DNA of 42,788 nucleotides from NCBI GenBank assembly GCA_017859395.1, contig JAFMNE010000019.1:1-42788 (forward strand), written 5' to 3'. The DNA comes from Ilumatobacteraceae bacterium (GTDB taxonomy: Bacteria > Actinomycetota > Acidimicrobiia > Acidimicrobiales > Ilumatobacteraceae). A program made the translations under genes and the position numbers. Below are positions 8,756-16,432 of the stretch, piece by piece. The notes below the pieces were generated by a model that had not been told where the DNA came from, made no database searches, and saw only the letters and a list, made by a program, of their open reading frames with translations. How positions within the stretch are numbered: the stretch's first letter is position 1; every line of letters begins with the position of its first letter.

Positions 8756-9562
8756 ATGCAGAGCACCGCAACGGCCCTCCGAATGACCTCAATGACAGTT
8801 GATCGAGGCCTCAACCGCATTTGCGGACCGATTGACCTCACAATCGGACGTGGCGAATTCTGGATCGTTCTCGGCCCGAACGGATCCGGAAAATCCACCC
8901 TGGCCGCCGTAGCCGCCATGCGGGGACATCCGACGACCGGCAGCATCGTGGTGCTCGGGGCTGAGCTAGGAAAAATCGACCTTCGAGTGCACCGACGCAG
9001 AGTCGGGTATCTCTCCGCTGCGCTCATCGACCAGGTTCGTCCTGACGCTGTCGCCACCGATGTCGTAATGACGGCACTCAACGATGCACTTGACCCGTGG
9101 TGGCACACCTACACCGAGAGCGATCGAGAGGCCGCACTCGCCGCCTTGGCCATATTCGGTGTGAAGGACCGTGCAGATCGAACCATCGGCACGATGTCCT
9201 CAGGTGAGATCCAAAGGTGCCTACTTGCTCGCTCAATCGTGACATCACCTGGTCTTGTTGTTCTTGATGAACCATCGGCACGCCTCGACCTCGGCGGTCG
9301 AGAAGGTCTGATCAGCGCGCTGTGTGAACTCCATTCCCACGACCCCAGCCGATCGGTGATCGAGGTGACTCATCACGTCGACGAGATTCCGCCCATCGCA
9401 ACCCACGCTCTGGTCATGCACAGCGGTGTTGCCTTGGCATCCGGACCAATTGAGGAGGTCGTCACTGGCGACGTGCTCAGCAGCGCATTTGATGTGCAAC
9501 TCAAGGTGACGCGCGACCAACTCGGCCGCTTCAGCGCGCGTCGCGACGAGCGACCTCGCTGA
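8756..9562 (+). CDS. ABC transporter ATP-binding protein, no permease nearby
   Basis: A 268-aa single ATPase domain from ATG 8756; upstream in-frame TTG starts lie within the 16-bp repeat array and are unlikely. Walker A is GPNGSGKST (40-48), the signature is MSSGEIQRCLLAR (SSGE instead of LSGGQ), Walker B is LVVLDEPSARLDL and the switch histidine is in EVTHHVDEI. There is no permease or binding-protein gene beside it. It resembles the ModF/YlmA-like group of cytosolic ABC ATPases, so it may not be a transporter subunit; this is inference. The 3' end overlaps the convergent SRPBCC gene by 32 bp. Confidence 0.88.
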   Translation: MQSTATALRMTSMTVDRGLNRICGPIDLTIGRGEFWIVLGPNGSGKSTLAAVAAMRGHPTTGSIVVLGAELGKIDLRVHRRRVGYLSAALIDQVRPDAVATDVVMTALNDALDPWWHTYTESDREAALAALAIFGVKDRADRTIGTMSSGEIQRCLLARSIVTSPGLVVLDEPSARLDLGGREGLISALCELHSHDPSRSVIEVTHHVDEIPPIATHALVMHSGVALASGPIEEVVTGDVLSSAFDVQLKVTRDQLGRFSARRDERPR

Positions 9563-9968
9563 TGAGTCCATTGCGGGCGTCGTCGACCACTGCATCGAGT
9601 ACCCGTCCGAGTTGCTCTGGAATCCACCACCGCCCGTCATATTCCAAGGTTGCCAGCACATTGGTTCCCTCGGAGTCGGGGGTCATCCTCCACGACAGAG
9701 TCCAACTACCGTGACCCGGGCCCTCGTCTCGGCACACCGTCACCGTGCACCCACTATCGTTTGACGCCACAGTGGTCCGCATCACCAGGCGTTTTGACCG
9801 GGTGAATGGACCGAGACGGCCTGAGATCACAACCGCGGTTCGATCGTCGTCAACTGCCGTTGTCTCAGCGACCGCGGTGATCCACGACGGGTACATCGCG
9901 ACATCAGCAACGACGTCGGTCACCATGTCCACAGATGCGGCGACGAATTGCTGAATCTGTCGTTGCAT
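9531..9968 (-). CDS. SRPBCC (START/polyketide cyclase-like) family protein
   Basis: A 145-aa protein whose N-terminus (FVAASVDMVTDVVADVAMYPSW) is the usual SRPBCC opening, with a central beta-rich part and a C-terminal amphipathic helix (EQLGRVLDAVVDDARNGL). The fold forms a deep hydrophobic cavity for lipids or other small ligands; the ligand here is unknown. The ATG overlaps the stop of the DUF3499 gene by one base (TGATG), so the two are probably co-translated. Its last 32 bp are antisense to the end of the ABC ATPase gene. Confidence 0.82.
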   Translation of the reverse strand: MQRQIQQFVAASVDMVTDVVADVAMYPSWITAVAETTAVDDDRTAVVISGRLGPFTRSKRLVMRTTVASNDSGCTVTVCRDEGPGHGSWTLSWRMTPDSEGTNVLATLEYDGRWWIPEQLGRVLDAVVDDARNGLISEVARRDAR

Positions 9969-10468
9969 CAGCGTTCATCCAGCCCAAAGGCTCGGCCGAG
10001 AAGTGATCCTGGTGACGGTCGACGTCGCTGCACGACACGATCGTCGTCGGCACGATTGGTCGGCGCACTGCGCCCATCTGTCACATCGCCGGCTTCTGGC
10101 TCCGGCTCAGCGCCGTCATCAGGAGTCACCCCCGGCAACTTTTTTTGTGCCGCACGCTCAGATGCTGAGCGCCGTCTACGCTGACGCGGTCGCGTTGCCG
10201 ATGAGTCGGCGTTATCCCGTGTTGCTTCTGCGGCCGCAATCTCGTCGGGACCGGGTCGAAACAGACGCCATGTCGGGTCACGCCGATCATCAATCACCCA
10301 GCCAGCCGGAACAGTGAGTCCGTCAGCGTGACGCTGGCACAACACACCCTCGGTTGCCTCGGGCTCGCCGTCGAGCGGGGTCATCCAAAAAATCAGATCT
10401 TCTGGCACCATCCGGTAGCGCATCGTGCCAATGGCGGCGCACCCTGGACGATCGCAGCGTCGTGACAC
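9968..10468 (-). CDS. DUF3499-like actinobacterial protein with N-terminal zinc-binding cysteines
   Basis: A 166-aa protein starting at GTG 10466-10468. The N-terminal 60 residues have the DUF3499 pattern: CDRPGC, a short beta segment, then LCQRHADGLTVPAGW, giving a probable Cys2-Cys-His zinc site. Residues from about 75 on are low-complexity, basic then acidic, and probably disordered. DUF3499 is an actinobacterial family of unknown function. The start is only 18 bp downstream of the tRNA-Val 3' end with no terminator between, so the mRNA 5' end may be made by tRNA processing. The stop overlaps the SRPBCC start. Confidence 0.82.
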   Translation of the reverse strand: MSRRCDRPGCAAIGTMRYRMVPEDLIFWMTPLDGEPEATEGVLCQRHADGLTVPAGWVIDDRRDPTWRLFRPGPDEIAAAEATRDNADSSATRPRQRRRRSASERAAQKKLPGVTPDDGAEPEPEAGDVTDGRSAPTNRADDDRVVQRRRPSPGSLLGRAFGLDER

Positions 10469-10486
10469 ACGATCAGAGTATCCGAG

Positions 10487-10559
10487 TGGGCGATACGGGC
10501 CTCGATCCCATGACCTCCACGGTGTGAACGTGGCGCTCTTCCAACTGAGCTAATCGCCC
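10487..10559 (-). tRNA. tRNA-Val, anticodon CAC
   Basis: A 73-nt cloverleaf read on the minus strand: 7-bp acceptor stem GGGCGAT/ATCGCCC, D arm GCTC-AGTTGGAA-GAGC, anticodon arm CCACG-TTCACAC-CGTGG with anticodon CAC (codon GUG), a 5-nt variable loop and T arm ATGGG-ATCGAGG-CCCGT. The discriminator base is A (10487) and CCA is not encoded. The T loop begins ATCG instead of TTCG, so position 54 is A rather than the near-universal T. The gene lies between the Septum_form-like gene and the DUF3499 gene, all on the minus strand, 18 bp before the latter. Confidence 0.93.
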
Positions 10560-10588
10560 TCAGGCGCAACACGATACCGACTTGATCG

Positions 10589-11002
10589 TCATGCCCCACC
10601 GGTCACGGCCAAGCACAACCCGCGACCCGATTCGTTCTCCCACGCGTAGCGACTAGGAGCCACTGCCAATACGTCGGCGCGGACGGCAAACGGCGCACAC
10701 GCGGTGTCGACCAGGGCATCAACAGCGTCATTACCGGGATACTCCGCATCGTCAGGGTTCAGCAATACGACACGGAGAACAAGCGCTGCCGGACGTGTCG
10801 GCACCGCATCGCCAAGCACTTCATCACAGTCACCGACATCAACACTGTCGATATTCCCGGGCCCATCCAAGAGGAAACAGTCCCCTTCATTGATGTCCCG
10901 GTACGACGTCCCATCACGCGATGCGGTTATGGCTGCGATCCCAGCGATTGCGGCGACCGCACCGATACCGACCATGAGTCGTAGGGCGCGCCCCGAGGTC
11001 AT
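10589..11002 (-). CDS. Membrane-anchored protein, Septum_form/LppU-like extracytoplasmic domain
   Basis: A 137-aa protein from ATG 11002, which overlaps the J-domain gene stop as ATGA. Residues 7-27 are a single hydrophobic segment (LRLMVGIGAVAAIAGIAAITA), with no lipobox cysteine, so it should be an N-terminal anchor or signal. The exported part has four cysteines (42, 59, 102, 130) in a GDC...GDC...C...LCL pattern seen in the actinobacterial septum-formation/LppU-like families. The role is unknown. Pairing with the preceding protein, which ends in a similar four-cysteine domain, suggests that they act together. Confidence 0.72.
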   Translation of the reverse strand: MTSGRALRLMVGIGAVAAIAGIAAITASRDGTSYRDINEGDCFLLDGPGNIDSVDVGDCDEVLGDAVPTRPAALVLRVVLLNPDDAEYPGNDAVDALVDTACAPFAVRADVLAVAPSRYAWENESGRGLCLAVTGGA

Positions 11003-11544
11003 GGCATTTGGTCCACGCACACACGGCCGAGGCCGAGACGATCGAGGTACCCGTTATCACCTGCGCCGCAGCCAGAGTCCGTCGGCACGATAGCCCGGAC
11101 TACGAACCGTGCCCCATCACTAGTGCATGGTTCCTCAATTGCGAATCCGGCGGCATCAACCCGAACGCAACTTCCGATCTGCAACACCCCATCGGGGCGC
11201 TCGGGATCCTCAGGGGTGGCAAACAAAGCACCCGCAATGACGATCAATGAACCCACCACCGCCAACCCTGCAACAAGACGCCACGGGAACCGGGCCGCGA
11301 CGACCGGCGCGATTGGCCGTGCAGGCGGTTGGTCCGCAGGGGCGGCAGACATTGGCGGTCGCTCGTTGCGCCGTTGCAGCGCGGCATAGGCAGCATTTAG
11401 CTCGGCCATGTGGTCCGCAGCACGAGGATCGTGTCCTGCACGATCCGGATGAAGGCGTCGTGCTGCGGAGCGGTAGGCAGCACGAATCTCATCCTGGCTG
11501 GCCCCTGGTGCCACTCCGAGCACGTGGTGCGGGTCACGACCCAT
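10999..11544 (-). CDS. J-domain protein with one transmembrane helix and an exported four-cysteine domain
   Basis: 181 aa in three parts. Residues 1-60 are a J domain with HPD at 32-34 (RRLHPDRAG), the motif that stimulates DnaK ATPase. Residues 62-86 are a Pro/Ala linker. Residues 89-109 are a transmembrane helix. The rest (about 118-181) has Cys126, Cys140, Cys159 and Cys176, in a layout like LppU/Septum_form proteins. The J domain would face the cytosol and the Cys domain the outside. There is no Gly/Phe region or zinc finger, so it is not DnaJ itself. The start overlaps the dehydrogenase stop as TGATG; the stop overlaps the next gene. Confidence 0.85.
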   Translation of the reverse strand: MGRDPHHVLGVAPGASQDEIRAAYRSAARRLHPDRAGHDPRAADHMAELNAAYAALQRRNERPPMSAAPADQPPARPIAPVVAARFPWRLVAGLAVVGSLIVIAGALFATPEDPERPDGVLQIGSCVRVDAAGFAIEEPCTSDGARFVVRAIVPTDSGCGAGDNGYLDRLGLGRVCVDQMP

Positions 11545-12449
11545 CAGTAGCCGCCGATCTGATCGACGACTCCGAGCAGATCTTCACCGTGCCGCAACCG
11601 TCGCACGTTTTCGCTGACCAATGGCCCAACGAGCGAAGGGATCATGTCGGCTGTATTACCCGTATGGGGCGTGATGATGACATTGTCACGACACCACAAC
11701 GGATGGCCATCGACGAGAGGTTCCGGATCTGTGACGTCCAGCCCGGCCCCGCCGACATGGCCGGAATCAAGTGCTGACAACAGATCCGCGGTCACCACAT
11801 GCGCCCCTCGACCAACGTTGATCACCACAGCGCCAGGCGACAGCAGGGCAAGTAGGTCCGCGTTCACAACACCGACTGTCGATGGCGTCAATGGACATGC
11901 CACGACCACGACATCGACACCAGTCACAGCAAGCTTGAGTTCCGATGCCGGATATGTGTGATCCGCACCGTTCACTTCAGAGCCGGTCGTATTGACGACG
12001 GCCGTCGCGCAGTTGAACGGCCCCAAGAGCCGAAGAAGGGATCGTGCGATGCCTCCACCACCAATCACCGTCACCGATGCACGATGAAGCGTCTGGCCCT
12101 CGCGATCGCTCCAACGATCCCGTCGTGCATAGCTCACCAGACGCCGCCGAAGCGCGAGCATCATGCCGAGCGCAAGCTCAGCAACCGGTTCAGCGAAGGC
12201 ACCACGCGCACAGGTCCACAGTCGGCAGTCGTCGATGAGGTGCAGATATGCATCGACGCCCGTGGATGTCAACTGAACCCACGACGTGCCCGTATTCTCA
12301 AGAAGCAGTTCCAGCTGCCCCGGCTCATCACCACACCAGATGACACCATCAAGGCCGTGAGATGCTGCTGCAACGTCACCTCCCCCCGCTCGGACCGCCA
12401 GCTCGGCCCACTCCAGCGACGGAGCGACATGAACTCGAGGTGCTGACAC
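11544..12449 (-). CDS. D-isomer-specific 2-hydroxyacid dehydrogenase family protein
   Basis: A 301-aa NAD(P)-dependent dehydrogenase starting at GTG 12447-12449. The Rossmann motif is VIGGGGIARSLLRLLG, and the catalytic residues are the Arg in INVGRGAHVV, the Glu in TDPEPLVDGHPLW and the His in ITPHTGNTADM, the order expected for this superfamily (glycerate, phosphoglycerate and glyoxylate reductases). The N-terminal substrate half is short and divergent, so the substrate cannot be assigned, and serA is not supported because no ACT domain is present. Its stop overlaps the start of the J-domain gene. Confidence 0.87.
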   Translation of the reverse strand: MSAPRVHVAPSLEWAELAVRAGGGDVAAASHGLDGVIWCGDEPGQLELLLENTGTSWVQLTSTGVDAYLHLIDDCRLWTCARGAFAEPVAELALGMMLALRRRLVSYARRDRWSDREGQTLHRASVTVIGGGGIARSLLRLLGPFNCATAVVNTTGSEVNGADHTYPASELKLAVTGVDVVVVACPLTPSTVGVVNADLLALLSPGAVVINVGRGAHVVTADLLSALDSGHVGGAGLDVTDPEPLVDGHPLWCRDNVIITPHTGNTADMIPSLVGPLVSENVRRLRHGEDLLGVVDQIGGY

Positions 12450-12503
12450 CGAAGCGAAACTACCCGTCGTTCGAGTGGTCTGCGTGGTGCGGCGAGAGCT
12501 CTC

Positions 12504-12680
12504 TCAGTCACAGCAGGAGTCACGCCAGCCGCACCCCGCACACTTGAAGTGAGCGTGCTCGGCATGCAGTGCTCCACCGCACAGCGGACACTCGCTGAAC
12601 GGGGCAAACCGGGTGCGGCACGACTCCGTCGCCTCTCCAGTGGGTGATGTGCGCACTGGCTGAGTGTGTTGCTCGCTCAT
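12504..12680 (-). CDS. Small zinc-ribbon protein, 58 aa
   Basis: ATG 12678-12680 to TGA 12504-12506 encodes 58 residues. The C-terminal half has two CxxC knuckles, CPLCGG at 31-36 and CAGCGW at 47-52, followed by RDSCCD at the end. This is a treble-clef or ribbon-type zinc site with the CC tail seen in a group of very small bacterial and archaeal zinc-ribbon proteins. The N-terminal 25 residues are polar and probably disordered. The frame is distinct from longer ORFs that cross the region. It sits 54 bp upstream of the dehydrogenase and is divergent from the MFS exporter (57 bp). Function unknown. Confidence 0.75.
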   Translation of the reverse strand: MSEQHTQPVRTSPTGEATESCRTRFAPFSECPLCGGALHAEHAHFKCAGCGWRDSCCD

Positions 12681-12737
12681 CTATCCAGATTCGCACAACC
12701 ACTATCTCATTCGTCGGACCCCGATAGGTTCGCTCGC

Positions 12738-14012
12738 GTGCCCGACACCACCCCCCGTCGCGGTTCTGCAGACGGCGCGCGCGCTGTCCTACGGAACCGC
12801 GCCTTTCGCGCCATTTTTGTTGGGGCCACCGTGTCAAACATCGGGACATGGATGCAGAACTTCACTCTGCCGGCCTACGTCGATGAGCGAACAGGGTCTG
12901 CGGGACTGGTTGGGCTGCTCGTCTTCGCGCAACTCGGGCCGCTTCTATTGCTGTCGGTGCCGGCGGGTGTTGTGGCGGACCGGGTGAACCGCACCCGGTT
13001 GGTGGTCGCCATGCAATGCACCATGCTCGCCCTGTCGCTGGTGCTCGCAGTGTTGGTCAGAGCAGAGTCCGCGCTGGTGTGGGTCTTCATCGTGCAATTG
13101 GGCATCGGTATTGCGAACACGGTTCAAGCACCAGCGTTCTCGTCGAGTCTTCCGATGCTGGTCACGCCCGAACAGTTGCCCGCCGCCGTGAGCTTGAACT
13201 CTGCGATGATCAACGGCAGTCGCATCATGGGCCCAGCACTCGCCGCTCTGGCCGCGGTCCTTGGTGCACAGCTATGGCAACTGTTCGCATTGAACGCGGT
13301 CACCTACCTCGTATTTATCGTGGCTCTTCGCTCGGTGGGGCTTCCGGCTCCACCAACGCGACGCTCAGCGGGACTTCGAGCGTTGACCGACGGGATTCGC
13401 CTAGCTGCGCAGCGGGCGATTCTCGGCCGGATTCTGGTGACGATGTTTTCGTTCTCGTTGCTGTGCCTGCCCTTCATCGGGTTGTTTCCGTCGGTGGCTC
13501 GTCTCAATTTCGGACTCGAGCCAGACGGAACGGCGTATCGGTTGTTGTACGTCGTGTGGGGTATTGGTGCGTTCGTGGGATCGCTCGCCGTTGGATCGAT
13601 CCTGCACGGCCGCGATCGCCGGGATTTGATCCGCATCGGGTTCGCGGTTTTCGCTCTTTGCCTTGCGATTTTCGGCCTGACGTCATCACCTATGATCGCC
13701 TTTGCAATTGCGGGTGTGCTCGGCGCGTCCTATTTCATGACCGCGACGTTGCTCGTCACAGAGTTGCAGGTCAACCTGGCAGATACAGAGCGTGCGTCAG
13801 TGATGCCGCTGTGGTTCATGGTCTTCGGCGGAACGGTCCCCCTTGGCAATGTCATCGCCGGGCCCATCATGGACCACGTTGGGGCCCGCCCGGTGCTCAT
13901 CTTTGGAGCTCTCGCCGCGGTGGCAATCGGCTACGTCGGCGACATTGCGCGTAGCGAACGCCTCGGGCAGGTCGTCACAACGCCCACCACTGGACCGTCA
14001 CGGCAGATTTAA
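12738..14012 (+). CDS. MFS transporter, EntS/MFS_3-like exporter
   Basis: A 424-aa polytopic membrane protein with about 12 hydrophobic segments. The N-terminus LRNRAFRAIFVGATVSNIGTWMQ is typical of the MFS_3 (enterobactin exporter-like) family, followed by the loop PAGVVADRVNRTR, which corresponds to the MFS loop 2-3 motif. I place the start at GTG 12738; upstream in-frame starts as far as 12666 overlap the divergent zinc-ribbon gene. The substrate is unknown; exporters of this family handle siderophores, drugs or other small molecules. It converges on murF, the two stop codons sharing a TTAA at 14009-14012. Confidence 0.88.
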   Translation: MPDTTPRRGSADGARAVLRNRAFRAIFVGATVSNIGTWMQNFTLPAYVDERTGSAGLVGLLVFAQLGPLLLLSVPAGVVADRVNRTRLVVAMQCTMLALSLVLAVLVRAESALVWVFIVQLGIGIANTVQAPAFSSSLPMLVTPEQLPAAVSLNSAMINGSRIMGPALAALAAVLGAQLWQLFALNAVTYLVFIVALRSVGLPAPPTRRSAGLRALTDGIRLAAQRAILGRILVTMFSFSLLCLPFIGLFPSVARLNFGLEPDGTAYRLLYVVWGIGAFVGSLAVGSILHGRDRRDLIRIGFAVFALCLAIFGLTSSPMIAFAIAGVLGASYFMTATLLVTELQVNLADTERASVMPLWFMVFGGTVPLGNVIAGPIMDHVGARPVLIFGALAAVAIGYVGDIARSERLGQVVTTPTTGPSRQI

Positions 14013-15322
14013 GGACGGAACGCAGAGATGATCTCGGCGGCCACTGTCTCGAGTTGGGCACTACGTGACGCTTTCACAATAATTCCGACCCGGCGCGACC
14101 CCGCTGTCAGCTCCCGCAGGGCGCCGATGACGTCCTCGACAGGTGGCTGCCCATATGCCGATGTTCCAACGGCGACCACATCAATTCCGCGCTGTGCAGC
14201 CTCGGCCGCGATGTTGCGATGTTGCTCGTCGCTGTCGGCGATTTCTGCCATGGCCCCAAGCACCGCCACTCGTCGATCCACATCCATGGATGCCAGCGCA
14301 TCAAGTGCCGCCACCATCGACGTTGGATTTGCGTTGTAGGAGTCATCCACCACGATGCAGCGGCCAAGATCGACCGTACGCATGCGATGTGACGACAACG
14401 ACACTGCCTCGACCGCTCCAAGACCGTCGAGGGACCCGGTGACGACACCACACACGGCAGCGGCGGCAAGGGTGTTCGACACCATATGGGCACCCGGAAC
14501 CGGAATACGCAGCTCACTACTCCCCCACGGCGAACGCACGATGACCCTGTGGCAGCCGAGGTAATCAATGTCGAGGGTCTCAGCGCGAACATCTCCCCTG
14601 CTCCCGTACGTCACCACGTCGGCGGTTGTGAGAATGGCCATCGCCACTACCCGATCGTCATCTGAGTTCAGTACGGCGGTACCGGACGCGGGAAGTGCCC
14701 GGACGAGTTCTGCTTTAGCGGTCGCCACATAGTCGAGTCCGCCGAGCAGTTCGGTGTGCGCTGCACCGACCCGGGTCACCACCCCGATATCGGGATGCGC
14801 CACATCACAGAGTCGCGAAATCTGTCCGAGACCGCGCATGCCCATCTCGCAGAGAATCACGGGAATCCGATCCGGGGCGTTGACAATTGTCGAGGGCACA
14901 CCGAGGTCGTTGTTCAGGCTGGCGACCGCCGCGTGCACGCCATGAGATGCCAATGCAGCCGCGACCAAGTCCTTCGTCGTGGTCTTGCCGACACTGCCCG
15001 TCACTCCAACAACGCATTGGGGGGCATGTCCATCGGTCGATCGCAACCAGCGAGCGAGCGCGCCGAATGCGTCGGTGGCCGATGTGACGTCGATTGCGGT
15101 CAGCGAGTCATAGCCGTGGCCGCGCTCGGTCAGGGTTGCCGCCGCACCACTCGTAACAGCATCAGCGATGAACTCATGGCCATCGCGCTCGGCTACGACG
15201 GGTACAAAGAGCATGCCGGTGGCGAGATCACGGGTGTCGAATGATGCACCATCGATATCGACATCAGGGCCGATCAGTCGCCCACCGGTGGCACGAGCGA
15301 CGTCGGATGCACGAAAGCGCAT
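14009..15322 (-). CDS. murF: UDP-N-acetylmuramoyl-tripeptide--D-alanyl-D-alanine ligase MurF
   Basis: A 437-aa Mur ligase from ATG 15322, the start that gives the normal MRFRASDVARATGG opening; the frame remains open upstream into ddl but adds no homology. The ATP loop is GVTGSVGKTTTKD (106-118). Further family features are NNDLGVPSTI, MGMRGLGQI, HTELLGG and VDDSYNANPTSM. MurF adds D-Ala-D-Ala to UDP-MurNAc-tripeptide in the cytosol. It lies back to back with ddl, which makes its dipeptide substrate, only 24 bp apart, so the two share one promoter region. Other dcw-cluster genes are absent. Confidence 0.96.
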   Translation of the reverse strand: MRFRASDVARATGGRLIGPDVDIDGASFDTRDLATGMLFVPVVAERDGHEFIADAVTSGAAATLTERGHGYDSLTAIDVTSATDAFGALARWLRSTDGHAPQCVVGVTGSVGKTTTKDLVAAALASHGVHAAVASLNNDLGVPSTIVNAPDRIPVILCEMGMRGLGQISRLCDVAHPDIGVVTRVGAAHTELLGGLDYVATAKAELVRALPASGTAVLNSDDDRVVAMAILTTADVVTYGSRGDVRAETLDIDYLGCHRVIVRSPWGSSELRIPVPGAHMVSNTLAAAAVCGVVTGSLDGLGAVEAVSLSSHRMRTVDLGRCIVVDDSYNANPTSMVAALDALASMDVDRRVAVLGAMAEIADSDEQHRNIAAEAAQRGIDVVAVGTSAYGQPPVEDVIGALRELTAGSRRVGIIVKASRSAQLETVAAEIISAFRP

Positions 15323-15346
15323 GGCTGTGAAAGGTACCGTGCGGCG

Positions 15347-16432
15347 ATGAGCTCTGGCACGGCATCGGGCGTATTCGCCGCTGATGAGATCCCAGGATCC
15401 GAGCTCGTCATCGTTGCTGGTGGCCGGTCGGCGGAACACGACGTATCACTCGTCAGCGGTGCTCACCTCTGGAGTGCCGCCGTCGAAGGTGGCGCCGATG
15501 TCACCGGCATTGGCATTTCACGCGATGGTGTGTGGCATCACATTGCATCTGACCATGGGCCGGAAACAGGAGCCCCCTTCGCAATCAATGGTCCCGAGAT
15601 TGGCATCGGTGCGCTGGTGGCAGCGGCACAGCGAGGTGCAGTGGTCGTCCCCGCGCTCCATGGCCCACTCGGCGAGGATGGCACCTTCCAAGGAGCCTGC
15701 GAGGTGGCTGGAGTTGCCTATACGGGAGCGGGGGTTCTCGCCTCGGCACTGTGCATGAATAAGGCGGTTGCAAAACGGTTCTTAGCCGGAGCTGGGATAC
15801 CCCAGACTCCCTTTGTTGTCGTCAACGGCAGCGACAGCATCGATACGGTTCGCGAACGATCGCAGCACCTCGGTTTTCCGCTGTTTGTGAAGCCGTCGAG
15901 CATGGGATCCTCTATCGGCGTGTCCAAAGTCGGTGACCAGGATGCACTGGCAGCCGCTGTTGCCCGCGCGGGGGCGTACGACGACTGCATCGTGATTGAA
16001 CAGGCTGTGATCGGACGCGAAATCGAGATCGCGGTCCTCGGACGTCGCGACACCATGGTCTCCCGACCCGGCGAGATCCACGTCGGTGCGGAGTTCTACG
16101 ACTACCACGACAAGTACACAGATGACCGGGCAACGGCTAGCGTGCCCGCAGATCTTCCAGCGGCGGTAGCCCAACGGGTGCACGAACTCGCTCTGGAAGT
16201 CACCAGTGTTCTCGGGTGCCGAGAAATGGCGCGCTGCGACATGTTCGTCACCGAAGACGGCGCTGTCTTGCTCAACGAGGTCAACACGATCCCTGGTTTT
16301 ACGCCGATCTCCATGTACCCGAAGATGATGAACGACGTCGGCGTAAGCACGGTGCACATCTTGAACCGCCTTGTGGCCGACGCGCGTGCGCGACACGCAC
16401 GTTCCCAACAGCGTTCAACTGCTCACGGCTGA
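15347..16432 (+). CDS. ddl: D-alanine--D-alanine ligase Ddl
   Basis: A 361-aa ATP-grasp ligase. Family features are GGRSAEHDVSL (Glu30, Ser34), HGPLGEDGTFQG (105-116), the ATP-grasp segment FPLFVKPSSMGSSIGVSKV, and the C-terminal metal-binding LNEVNTIPGFTPISMYPKM. It joins two D-Ala molecules, and the product is used by MurF encoded divergently next door. The start is ATG 15347; 24 bp separate it from the murF start. The length fits actinobacterial Ddl. The 3' end overlaps the convergent TetR gene by 18 bp. Confidence 0.96.
   Translation: MSSGTASGVFAADEIPGSELVIVAGGRSAEHDVSLVSGAHLWSAAVEGGADVTGIGISRDGVWHHIASDHGPETGAPFAINGPEIGIGALVAAAQRGAVVVPALHGPLGEDGTFQGACEVAGVAYTGAGVLASALCMNKAVAKRFLAGAGIPQTPFVVVNGSDSIDTVRERSQHLGFPLFVKPSSMGSSIGVSKVGDQDALAAAVARAGAYDDCIVIEQAVIGREIEIAVLGRRDTMVSRPGEIHVGAEFYDYHDKYTDDRATASVPADLPAAVAQRVHELALEVTSVLGCREMARCDMFVTEDGAVLLNEVNTIPGFTPISMYPKMMNDVGVSTVHILNRLVADARARHARSQQRSTAHG

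Noticed and set aside
11544-12449. Phosphoglycerate dehydrogenase (serA)
   Set aside because: The catalytic residues fit the superfamily but the protein is only 301 aa with no regulatory ACT domain and a divergent substrate half.
12520-12849. A 109-aa minus-strand frame over the zinc-ribbon gene and MFS start
   Set aside because: The composition is Arg-rich with no motif, and it conflicts with the zinc-ribbon frame, which has two CxxC knuckles.
13016-13954. A 312-aa plus-strand frame inside the MFS gene
   Set aside because: It is an alternative frame of the exporter, which has clear membrane segments and a family match; the shifted frame is Arg/Ser/Gly-rich with no domain.
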